A stretch of DNA of 64,000 nt. Origin: Pseudomonadota bacterium. Lineage in GTDB: Bacteria > Pseudomonadota > Alphaproteobacteria > Rhizobiales > Rhizobiaceae. Shown piece after piece: positions 55,964-64,000 of this stretch; position 1 is the stretch's first letter, and the number at the start of each line of letters is the position of its first letter. The notes beneath the pieces were generated by a model. It searched no databases, was not told the DNA's origin, and was given only the letters and a program-made list of their open reading frames with translations. The stretch spans positions 434,001 to 498,000 of the forward strand of contig JAEYDD010000072.1 of the NCBI GenBank assembly GCA_023404095.1, in the 5' to 3' direction. The position numbers and the translations under genes are program-made.

Positions 55964-56725
55964 TCAGCCCTTCGCGCCAGCCAGCGCCCTTGCCTGCTCC
56001 ACCCAGCCATCGCGGGCAATCCGCCCGTCGAGACCGAGTTCGGCTTCGATCTTCTCCACCTCGGCGCCGGACCAATGCGCGATATCGGCAAAGCGGAATA
56101 TCCCCTTGCCGTTCAGCACCTGCTCCAGCTTCGGCCCGATACCCGAAATCATCTTCAGGTCGTCGCCCCCGCCCGCATTAGGCCCGGAACCTTTCCGAAC
56201 CGTTGCCGGCGCCTTCGTCTTCGCGGCGACCGGGCCGGCTTTCGCCTTCACCTTGCCCGCCGCAATTCCCGTCTTCACCGGCTCTGCCGGCAGCTCGGGC
56301 ATTCCCGCCTTCGCCGCGGTCGCCTTCCGGCCCTCAGGGCTGGCGCGGCGCGGCTTGCGCTCCGTCCTCAGCGCAGCGGGCGCGATGCCTGCATCAGCTG
56401 CCCCATCTGCGTGCGGCGTCTTTGCTGACGCCGCCGGATCCGCAGCCTTCTCCGCATCCGCCTCGACCGCCTCTTGCAGAAGGGCCCTGGCGCGTTCGGC
56501 GCTTGACTGCATCGCCCCGATCATGATCCCGGCCAGATGGCTGGTCATGCCGAAGCCGATCGCGGTTGCGGCTGCCATCGCCGCCATCGGATGCGCCATC
56601 AGCGGCGGGATCGCCATCGACGGCATTTCCTTCAGCCAGGGCGACAAGCCGAACGGATCGCCGCTTTCCGCTGCCGCCGGCGGGAACTGGGTTGCTTCTG
56701 CTTCCTGTCCTGCCGGCTTCGTCAT
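55964..56725 (-). CDS. Unnamed protein between nuoF and nuoG with a NuoE-like C-terminal HhH domain
   Basis: A 253-residue protein. N-terminal third: PFGLSPWLKEM, then a hydrophobic Met/Ala-rich stretch (about 36-72, with AMAAATAIGFGMTSHLAGIM) that may enter or touch the membrane. Middle: a lysine/alanine/proline-rich linker (about 90-185). C-terminal domain (about 188-250): DDLKMISGIGPKLEQVLNGK then GIFRFADIAHWSGAEVEKIE, a helix-hairpin-helix-like fold that clearly matches the C-terminal domain of NuoE in this same operon. Its start lies four bases after nuoF's stop, so it is part of the transcript. Role unknown; a Complex I assembly or accessory factor is the natural guess. Confidence 0.8.
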   Translation of the reverse strand: MTKPAGQEAEATQFPPAAAESGDPFGLSPWLKEMPSMAIPPLMAHPMAAMAAATAIGFGMTSHLAGIMIGAMQSSAERARALLQEAVEADAEKAADPAASAKTPHADGAADAGIAPAALRTERKPRRASPEGRKATAAKAGMPELPAEPVKTGIAAGKVKAKAGPVAAKTKAPATVRKGSGPNAGGGDDLKMISGIGPKLEQVLNGKGIFRFADIAHWSGAEVEKIEAELGLDGRIARDGWVEQARALAGAKG

Positions 56726-56729
56726 CGCC

Positions 56730-58034
<1,305 letters not shown>

Positions 58035-58045
58035 GTTTCACCTCT

Positions 58046-59146
58046 TTACCGCGGCTTCTTGCCGAAGACGCGGATATATTCCGCTTCACCGCCCTTCGCG
58101 AGCGCCTTGGCCTGCTTGACCCAGTCGTCGCGCTCGATGCGGCCCTTGAAATTCAGATAACCGTCCACCCATTCGCGCTCGGACTTTTTCCACGAGGCGA
58201 CCTGCGCATAGGTGAAGATGCCGAGATCGTTGAGCGTGCCAGCGATCTTGGGACCGACGCCCGAAATCAGCGTCAGGTCGTCCGGAGCATCGGGCCTGGC
58301 AACGCCAGCGGGACGGTTTTTGTCCTCCAGCGACGGCTTGCCGCCCTCAGCGCGCGTGTCGCCCCTGACCTTGGCATTTGCTGCCGCGTCGGCCTTGGCG
58401 GTGGCCGGCGTCTTCAGCGACGGATCGGTTTCCTCGGCATCCGTCGTGGCGCGCGCAGCATTCGACGGCGGAACGCTGACCGCTTCCTCGGCGCTCTTCC
58501 GGGCGCGCGGGGCAGACGGCTTCTTTGCGGCCCCATCCGGCTCGCTGAGCGACGTGAGGCCGCCTGCGGGCGCCGAGTAGATGCGGTCGACCTGTGGACC
58601 GGGCTTGACGTCGGCGCCATGGCCGGCCTCGAACTGGTCGATGATCTCTTCCAGCCTTTCGGGCGTCAGATCCTCATAGCTGTCCTTGAAGATCATCACC
58701 ATCGGCGCATTCACGCAGGCGCCCTGGCACTCGACCTCTTCCCACGACAACGTCCCACCATCGTTGGTGTGGAACGGCTCGGGATGGATCTTGCGCTTAC
58801 AGATGTTGATGAGGTCCTCGGCGCCACGCAACATGCAGGGCGTGGTGCCACAGACCTGCACATGGGCGCGGGTTCCGACCGGCTTCAGCTGGAACTGGGT
58901 GTAGAAGGTCGCCACTTCCAGGACCCGGATATAGGCCATGCCAAGCATCTGCGCGATCTTCTCGATCGCCGCCTTGGTGACCCAGCCGTCCTGCTCCTGC
59001 GCCCGCATGAGCAGCGGGATCACGGCGGACTGCTCGCGACCTTTCGGATACTTGTTGATCGTTGCCTGAGCCCAGACCGCGTTCTCCTCGGAGAAGGCGA
59101 AACTTGCGGGCTGCACGGCCTCATCGGCCAATCGACGAACGGACAT
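58046..59146 (-). CDS. nuoE: NADH-quinone oxidoreductase subunit E with C-terminal HhH extension
   Basis: A 366-residue subunit, about twice the usual length. Residues 1-180 are the thioredoxin-like core that binds cluster N1a with C99 and C104 (VCGTTPCM) and C140 and C144 (ECQGACVN). Residues about 195-285 are a low-complexity Ala/Lys/Glu-rich linker. Residues about 288-352 are a second domain, DDLTLISGVGPKIAGTLNDL then GIFTYAQVASWKKSEREWVD, matching the end of the unnamed protein at 55964-56725. Such tailed NuoE proteins occur in rhizobia. It lies 11 bases after a small gene that separates it from nuoD. Confidence 0.95.
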   Translation of the reverse strand: MSVRRLADEAVQPASFAFSEENAVWAQATINKYPKGREQSAVIPLLMRAQEQDGWVTKAAIEKIAQMLGMAYIRVLEVATFYTQFQLKPVGTRAHVQVCGTTPCMLRGAEDLINICKRKIHPEPFHTNDGGTLSWEEVECQGACVNAPMVMIFKDSYEDLTPERLEEIIDQFEAGHGADVKPGPQVDRIYSAPAGGLTSLSEPDGAAKKPSAPRARKSAEEAVSVPPSNAARATTDAEETDPSLKTPATAKADAAANAKVRGDTRAEGGKPSLEDKNRPAGVARPDAPDDLTLISGVGPKIAGTLNDLGIFTYAQVASWKKSEREWVDGYLNFKGRIERDDWVKQAKALAKGGEAEYIRVFGKKPR

Positions 59147-59157
59147 TCTTTGGCGCC

Positions 59158-59412
59158 TTATTCAGTGATCAGGCCGCAGCGCGTCGTCGTCACGGTGACG
59201 AACTGACAGGCATAGGCCATCTTGTCTTTCTGCATGAACACGATGTAGCGGCTGCTGGCCTGAGCGGTGCCCTTGATCTCGTAGCCATCGGCGAGAAGCC
59301 GGGCCATCGTCGACTGAACCGCCCCGCCCTCTCCGCCGGCTTCGGCGTCCTGGGCGTTGGCGATGCCGGTCGAGGCGATCATTGCGGCAAGGGCGAAGCT
59401 CAGTCGAAGCAT
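59158..59412 (-). CDS. 84-residue exported protein inside the nuo operon
   Basis: A small protein with a signal peptide (MLRLSFALAAMIASTGIANA, cleavage before QDAEAGG). The mature 64 residues read RLLADGYEIKGTAQASSRYI then VFMQKDKMAYACQFVTVTTT, ending RCGLITE; two cysteines (ACQ and RCG) could form a disulfide in the periplasm. Its ATG overlaps the nuoD stop by one base (TGATG), so it is translated with Complex I genes. I do not recognise the family. A periplasmic protein in this operon is unexpected because NuoD and NuoE are cytoplasmic. Confidence 0.75.
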   Translation of the reverse strand: MLRLSFALAAMIASTGIANAQDAEAGGEGGAVQSTMARLLADGYEIKGTAQASSRYIVFMQKDKMAYACQFVTVTTTRCGLITE

Positions 59413-60602
59413 CAGCGATCCACCTCACCGAAAACGATGTCCAGGGAGCCCAGCACGGCCGAGACGTCGGCAAGCTGGTGTCCCCGACAGAGGAAGTCCA
59501 TCGCCTGCAGGTGCGCATAACCGGGAGCGCGGATCTTGCAGCGATACGGCTTGTTGGTGCCGTCGGCGACCACATAGACCCCGAACTCGCCCTTGGGCGC
59601 CTCGACCGCGGCGTAAACCTCGCCGGCCGGCACGTGGTAACCCTCGGTGTAGAGCTTGAAGTGATGGATCAGCGCTTCCATCGAACGCTTCATCTGGCCG
59701 CGCTTCGGCGGCACGACCTTGCCGTCCAGCGAGGAAACCGGACCGACCTTCGCATCGCCGAGCAGTCGATCCACGCACTGGCGCATGATCCTTGCCGACT
59801 CGCGCATCTCGATCATGCGGATTAGGTAGCGGTCGTAGCAGTCGCCGTTCTTGCCGATCGGAATGTCGAACTCGAGGTCCGAATAGCATTCGTAGGGCTG
59901 CGAGCGGCGCAGGTCCCATGCGGCACCCGAACCCCGCACCATCACGCCCGAGAAGCCCCAGGCCCAGGCGTCTTCCAGCTTGACCACGCCGATATCGACG
60001 TTGCGCTGCTTGAAGATACGGTTGCCGGTCAGAAGCTCGTCGATGTCGTCGAGTGTCTTCAGGAACGGATCGATCCACTTGCCGATATCCTCGACCAGCT
60101 GGTCGGGAAGATCCTGATGGACGCCGCCGGGACGAATGTAGGCGGCGTGCATGCGCGAGCCGCAGGCCCGCTCGTAGAACACCATCAGCTTCTCACGCTC
60201 TTCGAAGCCCCACAGCGGCGGCGTCAGTGCGCCGACGTCCATGGCCTGGGTGGTGACGTTCAGGAGATGCGACAGGATGCGGCCGATCTCCGAATAGAGA
60301 ACGCGGATCAACTGACCGCGGATCGGCACCTCCGCGCCCAGCAGCTTCTCGACGGCCAGCGCAAAGGCATGCTCCTGGTTCATCGGCGCCACGTAGTCGA
60401 GGCGGTCGAAGTAAGGCACGGCCTGCAGGTAGGTCTTCGTCTCGATCAGCTTCTCGGTGCCGCGATGCAGCAGGCCGATATGGGGGTCCACACGCTCGAC
60501 GATCTCGCCGTCCAGCTCGAGGACGAGACGCAAAACCCCGTGCGCCGCAGGGTGTTGCGGGCCGAAGTTGATGTTAAAGTTGCGGACGTTGTGTTCCGTC
60601 AT
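59412..60602 (-). CDS. nuoD: NADH-quinone oxidoreductase subunit D
   Basis: A 396-residue subunit forming the quinone-reduction site with NuoB. It has INFGPQHPAAHGVLRLVLEL (the quinone-site HPAAHG), LHRGTEKLIETKTYLQAVPY, and the C-terminal DFLCRGHQLADVSAVLGSLD then IVFGEVDR. Normal length. About 50 bases separate it from nuoC. Confidence 0.97.
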   Translation of the reverse strand: MTEHNVRNFNINFGPQHPAAHGVLRLVLELDGEIVERVDPHIGLLHRGTEKLIETKTYLQAVPYFDRLDYVAPMNQEHAFALAVEKLLGAEVPIRGQLIRVLYSEIGRILSHLLNVTTQAMDVGALTPPLWGFEEREKLMVFYERACGSRMHAAYIRPGGVHQDLPDQLVEDIGKWIDPFLKTLDDIDELLTGNRIFKQRNVDIGVVKLEDAWAWGFSGVMVRGSGAAWDLRRSQPYECYSDLEFDIPIGKNGDCYDRYLIRMIEMRESARIMRQCVDRLLGDAKVGPVSSLDGKVVPPKRGQMKRSMEALIHHFKLYTEGYHVPAGEVYAAVEAPKGEFGVYVVADGTNKPYRCKIRAPGYAHLQAMDFLCRGHQLADVSAVLGSLDIVFGEVDR

Positions 60603-60650
60603 GCCGCTTGCTCCAATGGATGCCGCACCGTTGAGATGCGCACCCCAAAA

Positions 60651-61256
60651 TCAGTTCGTCTTCGCCTTCTCGTCGCCCGGCAGCACATAGTCCGTGCCTT
60701 CCCAGGGAGAGAGGAAGTCGAAGTTGCGGAATTCCTGCCTCAACTGGACCGGCTCATACACGACGCGCTTGACCTCGTCGTCATAACGAACCTCGACAAA
60801 GCCCGTCGTCGGGAAGTCCTTGCGCAGCGGATAGCCCTCGAAGCCGTAATCCGTCAGGATCCGGCGAAGGTCCGGATGGCCGGTGAACAGGATGCCGTAC
60901 ATGTCGTAGGCCTCGCGCTCGAACCAGTCGGCCCCCGGATAGACGCTACACGCGGACGGCACCGGCTCGAACTCCGACGTCGCGACCTTGACGCGGATAC
61001 GAAGGTTCTGCTGCGGCGAAAGCAGGTGATAGACCACGTCGAAACGCGCTTCGCGCGCCGGCCAGTCGACGCCGCAGACGTCGATCAGGTTGACGAACCG
61101 GCACTGCACGTCGTCCCGCAGGAACGTCAGAAGCGCGATGACGTTTTCATTCGTCGTCGTCACGTTCAGCTCGCCATAGGCAAGCGTCGCCTCGGAAATC
61201 AGGTTTCCGCGCACTTCACCGAGATAGGAAGCAAGCTCCTGGAGGGCCTCGCTCAT
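60651..61256 (-). CDS. nuoC: NADH-quinone oxidoreductase subunit C
   Basis: A 201-residue peripheral-arm subunit. The family signature is ADWFEREAYDMYGILFTGHP then DLRRILTDYGFEGYPLRKDF. It is a separate protein from NuoD, unlike the fused NuoCD of enterobacteria. About 18 bases after nuoB. Confidence 0.97.
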   Translation of the reverse strand: MSEALQELASYLGEVRGNLISEATLAYGELNVTTTNENVIALLTFLRDDVQCRFVNLIDVCGVDWPAREARFDVVYHLLSPQQNLRIRVKVATSEFEPVPSACSVYPGADWFEREAYDMYGILFTGHPDLRRILTDYGFEGYPLRKDFPTTGFVEVRYDDEVKRVVYEPVQLRQEFRNFDFLSPWEGTDYVLPGDEKAKTN

Positions 61257-61274
61257 TATATACGTCCCCTGCCC

Positions 61275-61853
61275 TTAACGCTCGATCGTGCCGGTGCGGC
61301 GGATTTTCTTCTGCAGCAGAAGCACGCCGTAAAGGAGCGCCTCCGCCGTGGGAGGACAGCCCGGCACATAGATGTCGACCGGCACAACGCGATCGCAACC
61401 GCGCACAACCGAATAGGAATAGTGGTAGTAGCCGCCGCCATTGGCGCAGGAGCCCATCGAGATGACGTAGCGCGGCTCGGGCATCTGGTCGTAGACCTTG
61501 CGCAGAGCGGGCGCCATCTTGTTGGTCAGGGTGCCGGCGACGATCATCACGTCCGACTGGCGCGGTGAGGCGCGCGGCGCGAAACCGAAGCGCTCGACGT
61601 CATAGCGCGGCATCGAAAGCTGCATCATCTCGACCGCACAGCAGGCAAGACCGAAGGTCATCCACATCAGGGAGCCGGTCCGCGCCCAGTTGAGCAGCTC
61701 GTCGGTCGAGGTGACGAGAAAGCCCTTGTCGGCCAGCTCGTTGTTGATCTCGCCGAAAAAGGCATCGTCGCTGCCCACCGGCTTGCCGGTTGCGGGATCG
61801 ATGATGCCCTTTGCCCTGGGGGCCACGAGCGTGGTGCCGGACGTCAATTCCAT
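61275..61853 (-). CDS. nuoB: NADH-quinone oxidoreductase subunit B
   Basis: A 192-residue subunit holding cluster N2, the last electron carrier before quinone. The ligands are the adjacent cysteines in GLACCAVEMMQ, then GSCANGGGYYHYS and VPGCPPTAEALLYG. I prefer the ATG at 61853 (MELTSGTTLV), seven bases after AAGGGAG and overlapping the nuoA stop; an ATG at 61874 is open but inside nuoA. Confidence 0.95.
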   Translation of the reverse strand: MELTSGTTLVAPRAKGIIDPATGKPVGSDDAFFGEINNELADKGFLVTSTDELLNWARTGSLMWMTFGLACCAVEMMQLSMPRYDVERFGFAPRASPRQSDVMIVAGTLTNKMAPALRKVYDQMPEPRYVISMGSCANGGGYYHYSYSVVRGCDRVVPVDIYVPGCPPTAEALLYGVLLLQKKIRRTGTIER

Positions 61854-62209
61854 TCCAGCGCTCCCTTCTTCCATTCATAGATGAAGCCGATGGTGAGCAC
61901 GAAGAGGAACGCCATCATCGACCAGAAACCGAACCAGCCCAGATCGTGGAACGAAACCGCCCAGGGGAAAAGGAACGCCACCTCCAGATCGAAGATGATG
62001 AAGAGGATCGACACCAGATAAAACCGGATGTCGAACTTCATGCGCGCATCGTCGAACGCATTGAAGCCGCATTCATAGGCAGAGAGTTTTTCCGAATCGG
62101 GCGCCTTGTAGGCAACGGCAAACGGCGCGATCAAGAGCGCGATGCCGATCACGAGCGCGATGCCGATGAAGATGGCGATCGGAATGTAGGAGCCAAGAAG
62201 TTCAGTCAT
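61844..62209 (-). CDS. nuoA: NADH-quinone oxidoreductase subunit A
   Basis: A 121-residue membrane subunit with three helices. It has KLSAYECGFNAFDDARMKFD, the loop with the conserved cysteine near the quinone site, followed by RFYLVSILFIIFDLEVAFLF. First gene of the nuo operon. I use the ATG at 62209 (MTELLGSYIPI); the longer open frame reaches 62479 but is unlike the family. The stop overlaps nuoB by about ten bases. Confidence 0.96.
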   Translation of the reverse strand: MTELLGSYIPIAIFIGIALVIGIALLIAPFAVAYKAPDSEKLSAYECGFNAFDDARMKFDIRFYLVSILFIIFDLEVAFLFPWAVSFHDLGWFGFWSMMAFLFVLTIGFIYEWKKGALEWN

Positions 62210-62402
62210 TTTCGTCCGTCCTGCCTGCATCGGGCGTCGGAGAAACGCCGTTGGGTCGAAAGACCTGCAAGCCGAGAAAGTATGTTGCAACGCCCACGTC
62301 GTTAGCGCAGTGAGCGCCCCCGCGCAAGGCTTTGATCGGGCATTCGCCCATACATTGCGCACATTTCGTGCCATCTGCATCCGGGCACAAAATGTGAACC
62401 AT
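62202..62402 (-). CDS. Possible 66-residue cysteine-rich ORF ending inside the nuoA start
   Basis: An open frame ATG 62402 to TGA 62202, whose stop overlaps the nuoA ATG by eight bases (ATGACTGA), an arrangement that allows coupling. It includes CAQCMGECPIKAL, a partial 4Fe-4S ferredoxin-like C-x2-C-x3-CP motif with further cysteines at 6 and 32, but the first Cys of a full motif is missing. The ribosome site is weak and third-position GC only modest. Possibly chance. Confidence 0.22.
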   Translation of the reverse strand: MVHILCPDADGTKCAQCMGECPIKALRGGAHCANDVGVATYFLGLQVFRPNGVSPTPDAGRTDEND

Positions 62403-62546
62403 CGCAGTCGCTGTGTCCGCAGTCCCGTCTCAAGTTCCACGACGGCCACACGGCCGGCGGACCGTGGGGCAGCCCGCATTCAGCACAGCGTCAGCTTAAG
62501 CGGGAAGATTGGCACCGTCCGCTCCTCGTCGAATCGTCACCAGAGG
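62210..62546. other. Promoter region of the nuo operon
   Basis: Between nuoA and the small plus-strand gene I see only the doubtful cysteine-rich ORF. The region must hold the promoter of the 14-gene nuo transcript. No convincing -35/-10 pair or known operator pattern stands out. Confidence 0.4.
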
Positions 62547-62555
62547 ATGAAAAGA

Positions 62556-62675
62556 GTGAACCTGGGCGTAATACTCGTCGTGGGCCTCATCGCCGCAATC
62601 TGCGTCATTCCGCTTGTGCCGCACAGGTCTCCGGCACCGTTGACGTCGGGCCCGCATCTACAGATTCGCCCCTAG
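62556..62675 (+). CDS. 39-residue single-helix membrane protein
   Basis: A short frame from the GTG at 62556, eight bases after AGAGGA: VNLGVILVVGLIAAICVIPL then VPHRSPAPLTSGPHLQIRP. One hydrophobic helix is followed by a Pro-rich tail. An ATG at 62547 is also in frame but sits directly on the ribosome site. It is divergent from nuoA and precedes tRNA-Asp. Function unknown. Confidence 0.45.
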   Translation: MNLGVILVVGLIAAICVIPLVPHRSPAPLTSGPHLQIRP

Positions 62676-62712
62676 CCCGGCAGCGAATATTCTCATTACT
62701 GTTGAGAGGGAA

Positions 62713-62789
62713 TGGCGCGAGTGACGGGGCTCGAACCCGCGACCTCCGGCGTGACAGGCCGGCACTCTAACCGACTGAGCTACACCCGC
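62713..62789 (-). tRNA. tRNA-Asp (anticodon GTC)
   Basis: A 77-base tRNA with encoded CCA. Acceptor GCGGGTG / CACTCGC (one G-T), D-arm AGCTCAGTCGGTTAGAGT, anticodon loop CTGTCAC giving GTC, and T-arm CGCGGGTTCGAGCCCCGTC. Confidence 0.97.
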
Positions 62790-63413
62790 TTTTATCTTCC
62801 AAGTCCGGATGCCCGAGGCACCCTCTCGAAGCGGCCGGGGCCGTTCGATGAGCGGCTAACTAAGGGGTTCCCTTATGGGTGTCAAGCAGGTTTGAAGACA
62901 AAACGATGACGCGGCGCGAAATGTTGAAAACCGTCCGGGAGACGCCGCCGAGATACGCCGCGTACGCGCACTGGCTTGCCGGCGCTTTCACAGTCGAACC
63001 CCGCCGCCGGCAAAGCGAAAGATCGATGACAGCTTATCCACATTCTAGAATGCGCTCATAGTATGGGAGCCGTCCCGAGAAACGCCGCGGTCGCGTGCTG
63101 CGCTCCATCACACCTGCGCGGTTCAAACCGCGAGACACGGCCAGCTGCCAGACTTTTTCCCAGCGCCCATATCCTCTGCGCCGACGCGCCCGCCTCCATG
63201 CGCAGACTCCCTGCATCCGCAGGCTGGCAGACTCGCAGACTTTATGTATCTCGGTGCGAGTGGCCTGTTCGGACGCTCTCCCCAGGGGGCTGTCTATCAA
63301 AAGCCCGTCCCATCGGCGTCATCCACACCCCCGCTGCAAAATTTTGCGAAAATTATCAAAACGCCTCTTGCGGTTTCGTCCGGTTCCGCATAGATCACGG
63401 CCACCAACGCGGC
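62790..63413. other. Intergenic region between tRNA-Asp and tRNA-Val
   Basis: No credible protein gene in either strand. It contains two perfect 12-base palindromes, CATTCTAGAATG (63041-63052) and GCAAAATTTTGC (63336-63347), and a patch of short imperfect direct repeats of CGCAGACT/GGCAGACT type (about 63199-63243). The tRNA-Val promoter must lie in the last 60 bases. Confidence 0.5.
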
Positions 63414-63489
63414 GGGCGATTAGCTCAGTTGGTAGAGCGCCTCGTTTACACCGAGGATGTCGGGAGTTCGAGTCTCTCATCGCCCACCA
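63414..63489 (+). tRNA. tRNA-Val (anticodon TAC)
   Basis: A 76-base tRNA with encoded CCA. Acceptor GGGCGAT / ATCGCCC, D-arm AGCTCAGTTGGTAGAGC, anticodon loop TTTACAC giving TAC, and T-arm GGGAGTTCGAGTCTCTC. Confidence 0.97.
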
Positions 63490-63700
63490 TTTATCCCTGA
63501 GAATTGGTCCGTCAGCCTCGTGAAAGCGGGGCTTCTTCGTATTCATCGGACTTGCGATGACCGCGCCTTCCCCGGTGCGTCGGTTTCCCTTCTCGTCGAT
63601 CGTTCGCTGCCCTATTCTCCCGTCGACCCCAGCTTCCATGTTGAACCCCTCCGACGGCGCACGTAGTCTCGCTCCCACCGTGGCGTTGAAGGAGTGCACG

Positions 63701-64000
63701 ATGGTCCGCGAAATGATCTTCCAGAACGGACGGCTTGCCGATGGGCAACGGGTGAATATCCGGGTTGTCGACGGCGCGATCGCCACCATCGAACCCGCCG
63801 GCGGCGCTTCCGATTCGACGCCTTCGACCGATCTTTCAGGTCGGCTGGTGGTGCCGGGATTCGTCGAGGGGCATATCCATCTCGATACCAGCTTCTACGG
63901 CGACACCTGGAAGCCGCATCGCCCCTGCACCAACGGCTTCGACGTTCGTGAGCGGGTCGCCTTCCAGGCCGACAACATGGCGAACGCGGCTCCGATGGAC
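63701..64000 (+). CDS. Amidohydrolase (cytosine deaminase-like), N-terminal part
   Basis: The gene runs off the right edge; about 100 residues are visible. MVREMIFQNGRLADGQRVNI then VVDGAIATIEPAGG is the N-terminal beta-sandwich of amidohydrolases, and LVVPGFVEGHIHLDTSFYGD gives the first metal motif HxH followed by LD, as in cytosine deaminase and related cyclic-amide hydrolases. The ATG has AAGGAG about seven bases upstream. The sub-family cannot be settled without the rest. Confidence 0.8.
   Translation, partial: MVREMIFQNGRLADGQRVNIRVVDGAIATIEPAGGASDSTPSTDLSGRLVVPGFVEGHIHLDTSFYGDTWKPHRPCTNGFDVRERVAFQADNMANAAPMD

Noticed and set aside
63034..63300. 88-codon minus-strand frame between tRNA-Asp and tRNA-Val
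   Set aside because: Arginine-rich, repetitive, no ribosome site, and overlaps the palindrome and short repeats.

Overview
The window is chromosomal DNA from an alphaproteobacterium of the order Hyphomicrobiales, most likely family Rhizobiaceae (Ensifer/Sinorhizobium, Rhizobium or Shinella type). The evidence is high GC, an ExoR homologue, a PopZ-type polar organiser beside valS, TGA-N9-TCA iron-responsive (RirA-type) boxes before exbB, a 14-gene Complex I operon with extra rhizobial-type genes and a helix-hairpin-helix tail on NuoE, and the order proS-lolC-lolD. I cannot fix the genus from the sequence alone.

Layout. 1-4.4 kb: dgt (partial, minus), erpA, a nucleobase permease, xthA and exoR. 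4.8-12.9 kb: a FadL-type outer membrane protein, valS, popZ, tolC and a Pcm-like methyltransferase, all on the minus strand and mostly closed by clear hairpin terminators. 13-16 kb: the iron-regulated exbB-exbD pair, an RTX calcium-binding protein and a 54-residue lipoprotein. 16.2-23.8 kb: minus-strand genes for a DUF1203 protein, an APH-like kinase, an OmpA-domain protein, the tight cluster cysK-alaX-sseA-GNAT, and a small XRE regulator overlapping a photolyase gene. 23.9-25.3 kb: tRNA-Asn and tRNA-Cys flank a short, AT-richer stretch with an unrecognised membrane protein. 25.5-32.6 kb: ald and a divergent Lrp-type regulator, a GGDEF protein, HlyU, ilvA, trkH and an exported protein. 32.7-33.8 kb: tRNA-Leu, an 85-residue protein and a PRC-barrel gene that appears frameshifted in its signal peptide. 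34-42.2 kb: dnaE, a 28-residue membrane microprotein, an exported FG-GAP-like protein, and lolD-lolC-proS. 42.2-42.75 kb: a non-coding stretch with a good promoter, inverted repeats and a bidirectional terminator. 42.75-62.2 kb: a long minus-strand run nuoA-B-C-D-x-E-F-y-G-H-I-J-K-L-M-N followed by birA, rnj, mce and a DUF1467 gene. 62.5-64 kb: a tiny membrane protein, tRNA-Asp, tRNA-Val and the start of an amidohydrolase.

How the genes work together. The nuo run encodes the respiratory proton-pumping NADH dehydrogenase, with two accessory genes inside it. ExbB-ExbD energise TonB-dependent import, but no tonB lies beside them. LolC-LolD move lipoproteins to the outer membrane. TolC is a possible exit duct for the RTX protein. 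ErpA supplies Fe-S clusters that Complex I needs. Most of the window is housekeeping and I found no mobile element, phage, CRISPR array or defence island. The points most worth a second look are the head-to-tail pair of iron boxes, the domain shared by two proteins of the nuo operon, the frameshifted PRC-barrel gene, the microproteins, and the leader upstream of proS.
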